Positions 7,425 to 15,947 of a DNA stretch of 29,509 bases are shown here, one piece after another. How positions within the stretch are numbered: position 1 is the first letter of the stretch; each line of letters starts with the position of its first letter. Position numbers and translations under genes: made by a program. A model generated the notes under the pieces. The model was not told the DNA's origin. It searched no databases and saw only the letters and a program-made list of their open reading frames with translations. This DNA is from Sphingobacteriaceae bacterium UBA6709 (GTDB taxonomy: Bacteria; Bacteroidota; Bacteroidia; Sphingobacteriales; Sphingobacteriaceae): the NCBI GenBank assembly GCA_002454425.1, contig DKIV01000049.1, positions 26,771-56,279 of the forward strand, given 5' to 3'.

Positions 7425-7606
7425 CGTTTTTCCACTCATATCGCCGTAACATCCATACTGGAATAATCAGGGATTCAAACTTCCTGTTAAATCAAAAACA
7501 CCAGGCAAAAGCAACTTAATATCCTTTTTATCGTAACAAACCGGCATTTTATTAGTCATAAAAAACAATAGCAACCAAGACAATTGCAAAATTAACTCCA
7601 TAAGCA

Positions 7607-8233
7607 ATGAATACAACAAGAAAAACGAGCCGAACAATCAAGGTAATTTTGATATCGCTAGGAAGCATTTTCGGAGTCTTTATACTCCTAACTATTGTGC
7701 TACTGATAAAAGGTCCGGCGGATCCGGTGATATTAACTCAGGATCAAATCAGAGCGAATTACAAACAAGATTCAACAAAGCTCAGCACCTTGAAGCTAAC
7801 GGAGTTCAAAACTCGTACCCTTCAGGGCGAGATCGTTGAAGACAATATATTCAGCAAATACAAAGTTACCATGATAACTATCTGGGGTACTTTCTGTAGC
7901 CCTTGTATTGCGGAGATGCCAGAATTGCAAAAGCTTTCCCGGTCATTGCCTAAAGATTTGAATATGCTGAGTATTTGCTCTGATGTTGATGGAGAAAAGC
8001 TACGAATGAAAGCACTGAGGCAACTTGCAGAAAAAGGAGCTACTTTTAAAACACTCGAAGCTGACTCCATAATAAATAGTAGGTTGTTGAGCCGTGTTTC
8101 TACCTACCCCACCACAATCTTCCTTGACAGCCACGGCGTGATCATCGGGGGACCTTACCAGGGTGCGCGTACCGCAGAAGCTTATCGAGCCGCCATTGAT
8201 AAACGCGTCGAATTCTTAAAGGGGAAGAATTAG
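7607..8233 (+). CDS. Membrane-anchored TlpA-like thioredoxin-fold protein
   Basis: A 208-residue protein with one N-terminal transmembrane segment (about residues 11-34) and a periplasmic thioredoxin-like domain. The redox motif W-G-T-F-C-S-P-C has cysteines at 97 and 100, and the cis-proline (T-Y-P-T-T) is at 168. This arrangement fits the TlpA/ResA family, which reduces or exchanges disulfides in exported proteins or cytochrome c maturation. The substrate is unknown. No cytochrome gene is adjacent; it stands between floA and an SDR gene on the opposite strand. The 154-bp region upstream holds its promoter, but I see no clear consensus. Confidence 0.88.
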   Translation: MNTTRKTSRTIKVILISLGSIFGVFILLTIVLLIKGPADPVILTQDQIRANYKQDSTKLSTLKLTEFKTRTLQGEIVEDNIFSKYKVTMITIWGTFCSPCIAEMPELQKLSRSLPKDLNMLSICSDVDGEKLRMKALRQLAEKGATFKTLEADSIINSRLLSRVSTYPTTIFLDSHGVIIGGPYQGARTAEAYRAAIDKRVEFLKGKN

Positions 8234-8275
8234 TAACGAAGCACCATTGCGAGATAACACATCAGGTATGGGCAT

Positions 8276-9160
8276 TTAAAACATCTTAAAAAGTCCTTCC
8301 TCCAAAGAACAGGGACTAAAACCGAGTAGGTGACGGGCCTTTTCGATAATAAATCCTGTGTGTGGCGGCCTGCTTGCAACTTCGTTGAGACTAGCCGAAT
8401 TTACAGGCAGGATAAGTGATTGGTCGAGAGTCAGAAAGGTAGCCACTCTGATTGCCAGCTCATAAATACTCATTTCCTCGGCGCCGGAGATATGAAAAAG
8501 TCCCCGCTGGCCGGTCAACGCAAGGGCTATACATGCTGAAGCAAGATCGTCAATATAAGTAGGGGTCCGCCACTGATCATTAACAACCTGAATAACTTTC
8601 CCTTTTTCCAGAGAGGCCTTCACCCATAAAACAACGTTAGAGCGCGTCATATAAGGTACAGTCCCGTATACGAGACAGGTGCGCACAACCGTGCCGCCTA
8701 CAGCGGCATCGAGCACGATCTGCTCTGAAGCAAGCTTACTCCTCCCGTAAACACTTAAAGGATGAGCAAGATCATCCTCCCGGTATGGTCCTGACACTCC
8801 GCCGAACACAAAGTCAGTAGATAAATGTATAAGATGCGTACCCTGCGAGCGGCAGATCTCAGCTAAGTGCTGAACCGCCCGTACATTTGTATCTTCGCAA
8901 GCTGCGGGATTCGCCTCGCAGAAGTCGGCATTGGTAAGCGCGGCACAGTTAATAAGGACATCAGGCTGAAATTGCGTTATAACCTGACGACAGGCATCTG
9001 CGTCCGTAATATCAAGCGACGCAAACGCGCATGGAATTTCAGGAACCAGATTAGCCCCCCGCGCGCAAGCCAGAACGCGCGCTTCTGGAATCGTTGAACA
9101 TATCATAAACAACAGGCGCTGCCCAAGCAGACCATTGGATCCGGTGATTAAAAATTTCAT
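8276..9160 (-). CDS. RmlD-type extended SDR, dTDP-4-dehydrorhamnose reductase family
   Basis: NAD(P)H-dependent sugar nucleotide reductase family, 294 residues. The Rossmann glycine motif G-S-N-G-L-L-G is at residues 7-13, the S-T-D-F-V-F strand at 114-119 and the catalytic Y138-x-x-x-K142. RmlD makes dTDP-L-rhamnose. However, no rmlA, rmlB or rmlC gene is near, so the exact substrate is uncertain, and many Bacteroidetes carry such single copies. It is convergent with the thioredoxin-like gene (42-bp gap) and divergent from atpD. Confidence 0.82.
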   Translation of the reverse strand: MKFLITGSNGLLGQRLLFMICSTIPEARVLACARGANLVPEIPCAFASLDITDADACRQVITQFQPDVLINCAALTNADFCEANPAACEDTNVRAVQHLAEICRSQGTHLIHLSTDFVFGGVSGPYREDDLAHPLSVYGRSKLASEQIVLDAAVGGTVVRTCLVYGTVPYMTRSNVVLWVKASLEKGKVIQVVNDQWRTPTYIDDLASACIALALTGQRGLFHISGAEEMSIYELAIRVATFLTLDQSLILPVNSASLNEVASRPPHTGFIIEKARHLLGFSPCSLEEGLFKMF

Positions 9161-9281
9161 ACTCTGAAGATATAAACACAGTAATATTAGCGCTTAACCG
9201 CCTATGAAGAGTCAAGCCCTTAGTGCCTGAACATTTTCAATGTAAGGTCAAAAAAAATAAAAAAACTTTGAAAGGAAGATA

Positions 9282-9311
9282 TTTGATTTTCAAAGATAAA
9301 ACGTATAATTG
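9282..9311 (+). promoter_or_regulatory. Candidate promoter of atpD
   Basis: TTTG at 9282-9285 and TATAATTG at 9304-9311 (one mismatch to TAnnTTTG) are 18 bases apart. This leaves a leader of about 60 nt before atpD. An alternative weaker pair lies just upstream (TTTG at 9267-9270). Confidence 0.45.
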
Positions 9312-9376
9312 CAGACCCTAAAGTCGAGCAGTTCGACAATAATAGTATTGTAATATCAAATTTATTCCAAAATTAT

Positions 9377-10882
9377 ATGCCAAACATTGGAAAAATAGCG
9401 CAGATCATCGGAGCGGTAGTTGACGTAAGCTTCGCTGATGATGCCAAGCTCCCTAAAATTTACGATGCATTAGAGGTTACAAAACCTGATGGACAGATGA
9501 TTATTCTTGAGGTGCAGAACCACCTTGGAGAAGATCGTGTTCGCGCTATTGCGATGGATTCAACGGACGGATTAGTTCGTGGAATGGTAGTAACCGATAC
9601 TGGCGCTCCAATCAAAATGCCTATTGGAGACGAAATTAAAGGACGCGTATTTAACGTTGTAGGTGATGCTATCGACGGTATCCCGAACCTAAACAAAATT
9701 AACGGACGCCCTATTCACGCGATGCCTCCGCGTTTCGAAGAATTATCAACGGAAACAGAGGTATTATTTACTGGAATCAAAGTAATTGACTTACTTGAAC
9801 CTTATGTAAAGGGAGGAAAGATCGGTTTGTTCGGTGGTGCCGGTGTAGGTAAAACCGTATTGATCCAGGAACTTATTAACAACATCGCTAAAGCATACTC
9901 TGGATTATCAGTGTTTGCGGGTGTAGGTGAACGTACTCGTGAAGGAAATGACCTTCTTCGTGAAATGCTTGAATCAGGCATCATCAAATATGGTGAGGCA
10001 TTCATGCACGATATGGAAAAAGGAGAATGGAACCTTGACAAAATTGACAAAGAACAGCTGAAAGATTCAAAATGTACTTTCGTGTTCGGACAGATGAATG
10101 AGCCTCCTGGCGCACGTGCCCGCGTTGCTTTGTCTGGTTTAACTGTAGCGGAATACTTCCGTGATGGTGATGGACAAGGACAGGGTCGTGATATTCTTTT
10201 CTTCATCGATAATATCTTCCGCTTTACTCAGGCTGGATCTGAGGTATCAGCGCTTCTTGGACGTATGCCTTCAGCGGTAGGTTATCAGCCTACGTTGGCG
10301 ACTGAAATGGGTCTGATGCAAGAACGTATTACCTCAACAAAAAGAGGTTCAATTACATCTGTACAGGCAGTATATGTACCTGCGGATGACTTAACTGACC
10401 CTGCTCCTGCGACAACTTTTGCTCACCTTGACGCAACAACTGTATTGTCTCGTAAGATCGCTGAACTTGGTATTTATCCTGCGGTGGATCCATTGGATTC
10501 AACTTCCCGTATCTTAAGTCCGATGATCCTTGGTGAAGAGCATTACGGAACAGCACAACGTGTTAAGGAAATTCTTCAGCGCTATAAAGAGCTTCAGGAT
10601 ATCATCGCCATCCTTGGTATGGACGAACTTTCTGAAGAAGATAAGCTTACTGTATCACGCGCTCGTCGTGTTCAGCGTTTCCTTTCACAGCCATTCCATG
10701 TTGCCGAGCAGTTTACCGGCTTAAAGGGTGTACTTGTTGATATCAAGGATACCATCAAAGGCTTTAACATGATTATGGACGGTGAAGTTGACGAATATCC
10801 TGAGGCAGCATTCAACTTAGTAGGAACTATTGAAGATGCTGTAGAAAAAGGTAAGAAGTTACTTGCTGAAGCAAACGCATAA
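9377..10882 (+). CDS. atpD: F1 ATP synthase subunit beta
   Basis: Catalytic subunit of the F-type ATP synthase, on the cytoplasmic F1 head. It has 501 residues against about 460 in E. coli. Walker A is G-G-A-G-V-G-K-T at residues 153-160, and G-V-G-E-R-T-R-E-G follows. The Walker B region reads L-F-F-I-D-N-I-F-R-F, and the S-A-L-L-G-R-M-P-S-A-V-G-Y-Q-P block is intact. Between R-E-M and F-G-Q-M-N-E-P-P there is an insert of about 26 residues relative to E. coli, rich in charged residues. atpC follows after a terminator; the remaining subunits are not in the window, the usual Bacteroidetes split. Confidence 0.98.
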   Translation: MPNIGKIAQIIGAVVDVSFADDAKLPKIYDALEVTKPDGQMIILEVQNHLGEDRVRAIAMDSTDGLVRGMVVTDTGAPIKMPIGDEIKGRVFNVVGDAIDGIPNLNKINGRPIHAMPPRFEELSTETEVLFTGIKVIDLLEPYVKGGKIGLFGGAGVGKTVLIQELINNIAKAYSGLSVFAGVGERTREGNDLLREMLESGIIKYGEAFMHDMEKGEWNLDKIDKEQLKDSKCTFVFGQMNEPPGARARVALSGLTVAEYFRDGDGQGQGRDILFFIDNIFRFTQAGSEVSALLGRMPSAVGYQPTLATEMGLMQERITSTKRGSITSVQAVYVPADDLTDPAPATTFAHLDATTVLSRKIAELGIYPAVDPLDSTSRILSPMILGEEHYGTAQRVKEILQRYKELQDIIAILGMDELSEEDKLTVSRARRVQRFLSQPFHVAEQFTGLKGVLVDIKDTIKGFNMIMDGEVDEYPEAAFNLVGTIEDAVEKGKKLLAEANA

Positions 10883-10896
10883 AATATAAATATAAA

Positions 10897-10925
10897 AGAA
10901 CAGGCGCGTTAAGCCTGTTCTTTTT
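10897..10925 (+). terminator. Terminator between atpD and atpC
   Basis: A perfect 9-bp stem, AGAACAGGC (10897-10905) with GCCTGTTCT (10913-10921), a 7-nt loop and a T run to 10925. It lies within the expected atpDC transcript, so readthrough should set the atpC level. Confidence 0.85.
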
Positions 10926-10959
10926 ACACAGATAAGCTCTGGACAATAAAACGAACAAC

Positions 10960-11211
10960 ATGACATTAGAGATTTTAACACCTGATCAGACTGTTTTTGA
11001 AGGCGAAGTTACTTCGGTTACTGTACCGGGAACACAAGGCTCTTTCGAGGTGCTGAACAACCACGCTCCTATCATTTCCACATTGGAAGATGGTAAAGTC
11101 ATTATTCGTACAGGTGCAAAAAATGAAGAAATTCTCTTTATTAAAGGCGGCGTTATTGAGGTCATTAAGAACAAAATAACCGTCCTTGCTGAGGGAATTG
11201 TCAAAAACTAA
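10960..11211 (+). CDS. atpC: F1 ATP synthase subunit epsilon, short form
   Basis: Central-stalk subunit of F1. At 83 residues it covers only the N-terminal beta-sandwich (LEILTPDQTVFEGEVTSVTV at residues 3-22, then GSFEVLNNHAPIIS). The C-terminal two-helix domain that brakes ATP hydrolysis in E. coli and Bacillus (total about 130-140 residues) is absent. Short epsilon subunits are usual in Bacteroidetes, so this is a lineage trait rather than a truncation. It lies 77 bases after atpD, downstream of a terminator, and ends at its own terminator. Confidence 0.95.
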   Translation: MTLEILTPDQTVFEGEVTSVTVPGTQGSFEVLNNHAPIISTLEDGKVIIRTGAKNEEILFIKGGVIEVIKNKITVLAEGIVKN

Positions 11212-11231
11212 GATTATTCTTCTCGAATAGA

Positions 11232-11263
11232 AAGGCCGGTTCGCAAGACACCGGCCTTTTTTT
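11232..11263 (+). terminator. Terminator of atpDC
   Basis: A 9-bp perfect stem, AAGGCCGGT (11232-11240) with ACCGGCCTT (11250-11258), a 9-nt loop and a T run to 11263. It lies 20 bases after the atpC stop. Confidence 0.92.
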
Positions 11264-11750
11264 ATGCCCCGATTTTTCCGTCCACATTCCCCCGACGCGT
11301 TAGAATATGGACGCATGCTCCCGGTAAAATCACCTATAAAATTAAGGCCCCCTCACCGGCCTGAAACGAACACTATCTAAAGTTAAAAATCATGGTAAAA
11401 AATCGAGAATTTTCATTTTTTCAAATGCATGAAGCCCATTTTAGGAAGAATCTGACTAAGCAACAGCAATAGTCAGCAGCAGAAAACCATATACCAAAAC
11501 AAGTTTCGGTATATGGCTACCAAATTAAATACAAGTAAAAAGCAATTTTGGAAAATATAATTTCGATAGACAATGTTTATTGCCATATATTATACTAAAT
11601 AAAAAATCAAGAGGGAGTCTATTGCTAAAAATGTTACAAGTGGTTACCTTGAAATAATCAATCAAATATACAGTAAATCGCCAGACTTTTATTGAGAGAC
11701 GGATACACTCATGAAAAAGAGGCCATCAATACATCACATTACAGATACCT
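11264..11750 (+). promoter_or_regulatory. Long leader/control region of the ilv-leu operon
   Basis: 487 bases without a standard gene. It holds a 30-bp near-palindrome (11487-11516), a weak -7-like CAATTTTG (11543-11550) and several short open frames: 26 codons at 11392-11472, 8 codons at 11631-11657 and 17 codons at 11711-11764, the last overlapping the ilvD start. I see no T-box, no known riboswitch and no intrinsic terminator between the short frames and ilvD. Confidence 0.5.
11487..11516. promoter_or_regulatory. 30-bp near-perfect palindrome upstream of ilvD
   Basis: Outer arms CCATATACC (11487-11495) and GGTATATGG (11508-11516) are exact reverse complements. Inside, AAAC (11497-11500) and GTTT (11503-11506) pair as well, leaving only an A/C mismatch and a two-base centre. 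It lies about 235 bases before ilvD and just upstream of the possible -7 box at 11543. That fits an operator for a dimeric regulator, or a stable RNA hairpin if transcription starts further upstream. Confidence 0.6.
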
Positions 11751-11764
11751 ATGAATACATCTGA
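11711..11764 (+). CDS. Possible 17-residue leader peptide overlapping ilvD
   Basis: The open frame starts ATGAAAAAG and encodes 17 residues including three isoleucines (positions 7, 10, 17), ending in TGA 14 bases inside ilvD in another frame. The ATG is 40 bases before the ilvD ATG. Overlap and Ile content would suit translational coupling or attenuation, but no terminator hairpin accompanies it. It may be chance. Confidence 0.25.
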   Translation: MKKRPSIHHITDTYEYI

Positions 11765-13469
11765 AAGTAAGGATCAGACAACGCAAACAACGGAGCTTAA
11801 CCGCTTCAGTAAAACGTTCACTCAGGATCCCACTCAACCTGCGGCTCAAGCTATGCTTTATGGAATTGGTCTCAGTGATGAAGATATGGAAAAAGCACAG
11901 GTGGGAATCGCGAGCATGGGGTACGACGGGAACACTTGTAATATGCACCTGAATGATTTAGCAAAGATCGTTAAGGAGGGGGTTTGGACAGAGGGGCTGG
12001 TAGGATTGATCTTTAACACGATCGGCGTAAGTGATGGAATGGGTAATGGCACCGCCGGTATGCGCTATTCTTTAATTAGTCGCGACGTTATCGCTGACTC
12101 CATAGAAGCTGTTGTAGGCGCTCAATATTATGATGGTGTAATTGCCCTTCCCGGCTGCGACAAAAACATGCCCGGATCTGTAATCGCAATGGGACGATTA
12201 AACAGACCAGCTATCATGGTGTACGGTGGTACGATAGCTCCCGGTCATTACAAAGGAGAAGACCTGAATATCATTTCAGCTTTTGAAGCTTTAGGAAAAA
12301 AGATCGCCGGACAAATTGACGAAGTAGATTTTAAAGAAATCATAAAACGTTCATGTCCTGGAGCGGGTGCCTGTGGCGGAATTTATACCGCCAATACCAT
12401 GGCCGCAGCGATAGAGGCCCTGGGCATGAGCTTGCCTTATTCATCATCTTCACCCGCCACCAGCGAGAATAAACGTGAGGAATGCCGCCAGGCTGGAAAG
12501 GCCATCAAATTGCTCCTAGAAAGAAATATCACACCAAAAGATATCATGACGCGTAAAGCGTTCGAAAACGCGATCGTTACACTTATGGTATTAGGAGGTT
12601 CAACTAACGCGGTGTTGCACCTTATTGCCATGGCCAAGAGTGTTGACGTTAAATTGGTTCAGGACGACTTCCAGGAGATTAGCAACAGAATTCCGGTACT
12701 GGCAGATATGAAGCCTAGCGGCAAATACATGATGGAAGATCTTCATAAAGTAGGCGGAGTTCCCGCAGTTATGAAATACCTCCTGCAAAAAGGCTGGCTA
12801 CACGGCGACTGTCTTACCTGTACAGGAAATACACTTGCGGAAAACCTTGAGGATGTTAGTCCTCTTGATTTCGATACCCAAAAGATCATCTTCCCGGCAG
12901 AGCAGCCCGTAAAAGCTACAGGTCACCTGCAAATACTTTATGGTAATCTGGCACAAGGTGGTAGCGTGGCTAAGATTACAGGTAAAGAGGGTTTATTTTT
13001 TGAAGGCCCGGCACGGGTTTTCGACGGAGAATATGAACTTATCAATGGAATAAGCACCGGACGAGTAAAGCACGGAGACGTTATCGTTATTCGTAACGTG
13101 GGGCCTAAGGGAGCCCCTGGTATGCCGGAGATGCTTAAACCCACATCGGCACTTATGGGTGCGGGACTGGGAAAATCGGTAGCGCTGATCACCGACGGTC
13201 GCTTTAGCGGCGGAAGTCACGGCTTCGTTGTTGGACACATTACTCCTGAAGCCTATGAAGGGGGCTTGATAGGCCTGGTTCAAGATGATGACCGTATAGA
13301 GATAGACGCCGTTAAGAGACATATGACCTTACAGGTATCGGAAGAAGAGATTGCACGTCGCCGCGCCGCATGGACACAACCAGAGCTAAAAGCGAAAAAA
13401 GGTCTTCTTTATAAATATGCAAAACAAGTAAGCTCGGCAGCGGAAGGATGCGTTACCGACGAAGCTTAA
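11751..13469 (+). CDS. ilvD: Dihydroxy-acid dehydratase
   Basis: Fe-S lyase that converts 2,3-dihydroxy acids to 2-keto acids in isoleucine and valine synthesis. It has 572 residues. Candidate cluster ligands are C63 (N-T-C-N-M-H), C136 (P-G-C-D-K-N-M-P-G) and C208 (G-A-C-G-G). The C-terminal G-R-F-S-G-G-S-H-G-F block is intact. It is the first gene of the ilv-leu operon. The first ATG gives a 20-residue polar lead before homology begins; the only in-frame ATG further down, codon 35, would cut into the conserved start, so the listed start is used. ilvB follows after 49 bases. Confidence 0.97.
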   Translation: MNTSESKDQTTQTTELNRFSKTFTQDPTQPAAQAMLYGIGLSDEDMEKAQVGIASMGYDGNTCNMHLNDLAKIVKEGVWTEGLVGLIFNTIGVSDGMGNGTAGMRYSLISRDVIADSIEAVVGAQYYDGVIALPGCDKNMPGSVIAMGRLNRPAIMVYGGTIAPGHYKGEDLNIISAFEALGKKIAGQIDEVDFKEIIKRSCPGAGACGGIYTANTMAAAIEALGMSLPYSSSSPATSENKREECRQAGKAIKLLLERNITPKDIMTRKAFENAIVTLMVLGGSTNAVLHLIAMAKSVDVKLVQDDFQEISNRIPVLADMKPSGKYMMEDLHKVGGVPAVMKYLLQKGWLHGDCLTCTGNTLAENLEDVSPLDFDTQKIIFPAEQPVKATGHLQILYGNLAQGGSVAKITGKEGLFFEGPARVFDGEYELINGISTGRVKHGDVIVIRNVGPKGAPGMPEMLKPTSALMGAGLGKSVALITDGRFSGGSHGFVVGHITPEAYEGGLIGLVQDDDRIEIDAVKRHMTLQVSEEEIARRRAAWTQPELKAKKGLLYKYAKQVSSAAEGCVTDEA

Positions 13470-13518
13470 TATCTACTCAATAAAACAGATAACCACAAAC
13501 TTTCTAAACTAAAGAGAA

Positions 13519-15255
13519 ATGGAAACAGCACAGCAGGAATTAACTGCAACAGCCCCCAAAGCTACGGTAACAATGAAAGGCTCCGAAGCCTTGCTTGAGG
13601 GTCTGATTGCGGAAGGTGTAGACACTATTTTCGGCTATCCTGGGGGTGCTATTATGCCCATTTATGATGCTCTTTACGACTATCAGGATAAGTTAAAACA
13701 TATTCTGGTACGACATGAGCAGGGAGGCATACATGCAGCTCAGGGTTATGCACGTTCATCAGGCAAAGTCGGCGTAGTATTCGCTACTTCAGGCCCGGGC
13801 GCTACCAATCTGGTCACAGGATTGGCAGATGCTCAGATTGACAGCACGCCGCTGGTCTGCATTACAGGACAAGTGTTTGCCCACCTGCTTGGCACCGATG
13901 CGTTTCAGGAAATTGATGTTATTAACATCTCATCGCCGGTAACAAAATGGAATTACCAGATTACCGACGCGACAGAGATTCCTGAGATTCTGGCCAAAGC
14001 TTTCTACATCGCAGGAAGCGGGCGCCCAGGACCAGTGGTAATCGATATCACCAAAAATGCTCAGCTACAAAGTTTTGAAAATGAGGGTTACAAGCCATGC
14101 TCACACATTCGTAGCTACCGCCCGAAACCGGTAGTTAGAAAGGAGTTTATAGAGCGTGCGGCCGAATTAATTAATTCAGCGAAGAAACCCTTCGTATTAT
14201 GGGGACAAGGAGTAATCCTTGGAAACGCCGAACAGGAATTTAAGACCTTTATTGAAAAAGCTGGCATCCCATCAGCATGGACGATCCTGGGCACTGGCGC
14301 CATTCCTACTGAGCACCCGCTAAATGTGGGAATGCTTGGCATGCATGGCAACTACGCGCCTAACGTGCTTACCAATGAATGCGACGTACTTATTGCCATA
14401 GGCATGCGCTTTGACGATCGTGTAACAGGACGCTTAGACAAATACGCGAAGCAGGCGAAGGTAATACACCTTGATATAGATCCGGCTGAGATAGACAAAA
14501 ACGTAAAAGCCGATGTTCCTGTATGGGGCGACTGTAAAGAAACGCTGCCCTTGCTAACCTCTTTTATAGAAAAAAAAGAGCACAGTGACTGGCTGGCCAA
14601 ATTCAGAGAACTTGAACAACGGGAGCATCAGGAAGTTATCAACGACGAGCTTTTCCCTGCCGATGGAGAACTGAGCATGGGTGAGGTAATTCAACAAATC
14701 AATGAACTAACTCATGGCGATGCAATCATCGTATCAGACGTCGGTCAGCATCAGATGATTGCCTGTCGGTACGCAAAACGCAATCTTACACGCAGCAACA
14801 TCACCAGCGGTGGAGCAGGAACGATGGGATTTGCACTACCAGCAGCTATTGGTGCCAAATTCGGGGCTCCTGAGCGTACAGTAATCGCCGTTATTGGTGA
14901 TGGTGGTATACAAATGACCATTCAGGAATTAGGGACCATTATGCAAAGCGGCATTGATGTAAAGGTGGTGATCCTTAATAATCAATTCCTGGGCATGGTA
15001 CGTCAATGGCAGGAGCTCTTCCATGACAGACGTTATTCATTTGTCGATATCACAAGTCCCGACTATGTAACCGTGGCTAAAGGATATGGTATTGAGGGAT
15101 CAAGCATCAACTCCAGAGAAAATCTGAGAACAGCATTAAAAGAGATGCTCGACCATGAGGGATCCTATTTGCTTGAGGTAATGGTAAAGAAGGAGAATAA
15201 TGTATTTCCGATGGTTCCACAAGGATGCAGCGTAAGTGAAATTCGTTTAAAATAA
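13519..15255 (+). CDS. ilvB: Acetolactate synthase large subunit
   Basis: ThDP-dependent acetohydroxyacid synthase, the first common step: pyruvate + pyruvate or 2-oxobutanoate. It has 578 residues. The catalytic glutamate is E67 in R-H-E-Q-G-G. The G-Y-P-G-G block (39-43) and the FAD-region M-R-F-D-D-R-V-T-G are present, and the ThDP/Mg motif starts with G-D-G-G at about 460 and ends in N-N about 27 residues later. A 16-residue polar N-terminal extension precedes the conserved domain. The regulatory subunit ilvN follows after 23 bases. Confidence 0.97.
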   Translation: METAQQELTATAPKATVTMKGSEALLEGLIAEGVDTIFGYPGGAIMPIYDALYDYQDKLKHILVRHEQGGIHAAQGYARSSGKVGVVFATSGPGATNLVTGLADAQIDSTPLVCITGQVFAHLLGTDAFQEIDVINISSPVTKWNYQITDATEIPEILAKAFYIAGSGRPGPVVIDITKNAQLQSFENEGYKPCSHIRSYRPKPVVRKEFIERAAELINSAKKPFVLWGQGVILGNAEQEFKTFIEKAGIPSAWTILGTGAIPTEHPLNVGMLGMHGNYAPNVLTNECDVLIAIGMRFDDRVTGRLDKYAKQAKVIHLDIDPAEIDKNVKADVPVWGDCKETLPLLTSFIEKKEHSDWLAKFRELEQREHQEVINDELFPADGELSMGEVIQQINELTHGDAIIVSDVGQHQMIACRYAKRNLTRSNITSGGAGTMGFALPAAIGAKFGAPERTVIAVIGDGGIQMTIQELGTIMQSGIDVKVVILNNQFLGMVRQWQELFHDRRYSFVDITSPDYVTVAKGYGIEGSSINSRENLRTALKEMLDHEGSYLLEVMVKKENNVFPMVPQGCSVSEIRLK

Positions 15256-15278
15256 CTAAGTAGCGAAACAACAACAAC

Positions 15279-15887
15279 ATGAGCACAGAAAACACTCCTC
15301 AAAAGCAGGAATACAATATAACAGTATATACTGAGAATCAGATTGGACTGCTTAGCCGTATCGCGATCATCTTTACGCGCCGCAAGATCAACATTGAGAG
15401 TCTAAACACCTCTCCCTCTGAAATTGAGAGTATCCACCGCTTTAACATCGTTATCAATGAAACGGAAGACGTGGTCCAAAAGGTGACACGCCAGATTGAG
15501 AAACAAGTAGAGGTGTTGAAGGTCTACTATCACACAAATGAAGATGTCATCTGGCAGGAAATGGCCTTATACAAGGTACCTACAGATACCATCGCCGAAA
15601 AAGCGCTCGTAGAGCGCCTGCTTCGCGAGAATGGCGCGCGCGCTGTAGTAATTCGTAAAGATTATACTGTATTCGAAACTACAGGACATCGCGAAGAAAC
15701 AGATAGCCTGATAAAGGTTCTTCAACCTTACGGACTTATTGAGTTCGTGCGTAGTGCCCGCATCGCCATCATCAAGCATAGCGAAGGTTTCAACAGTAAA
15801 CTTCGTGAGTTCGAGCGTACCGAGCCGGCACCGGAGGTAGTAGAGAACGAATACCTTAACAGTCGCGAAAAAGTATTTACAATGTAA
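15279..15887 (+). CDS. ilvN: Acetolactate synthase small (regulatory) subunit
   Basis: Regulatory partner of IlvB that confers valine feedback and raises activity. It has 202 residues, longer than the minimal E. coli forms. An ACT domain lies at about residues 12-85 (ITVYTENQIGLLSRIAIIFT at 14-33), then the ALS small-subunit C-terminal domain (about 90-170), then an acidic tail of about 30 residues that I cannot assign. It is the third gene of the operon. A weak 5-bp hairpin (CAGAG/CTCTG, 15888-15902) straddles its stop region before ilvC. Confidence 0.95.
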   Translation: MSTENTPQKQEYNITVYTENQIGLLSRIAIIFTRRKINIESLNTSPSEIESIHRFNIVINETEDVVQKVTRQIEKQVEVLKVYYHTNEDVIWQEMALYKVPTDTIAEKALVERLLRENGARAVVIRKDYTVFETTGHREETDSLIKVLQPYGLIEFVRSARIAIIKHSEGFNSKLREFERTEPAPEVVENEYLNSREKVFTM

Positions 15888-15947
15888 CAGAGCTTGACTC
15901 TGAAAAAATAATTCACAAACTAAAGCAAACAGTCAAAACAACAAATC

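Noticed and set aside
9802..10206. A 134-codon minus-strand frame inside atpD
   Set aside because: It is antisense to the strongly conserved beta subunit and has no motif of its own.
10975..11316. A 113-codon minus-strand frame over atpC
   Set aside because: It is a shadow of atpC that runs through the atpDC terminator.
11392..11472. A 26-codon open frame just before the 30-bp palindrome upstream of ilvD
   Set aside because: It has no enrichment in Ile, Leu or Val, no ribosome-binding signal, and may lie upstream of the transcription start; it is mentioned only as part of the leader.
11264..11750. T-box or known riboswitch ahead of ilvD
   Set aside because: I could not find a T-box-like bulge sequence, antiterminator or terminator, or any known riboswitch core in the region.
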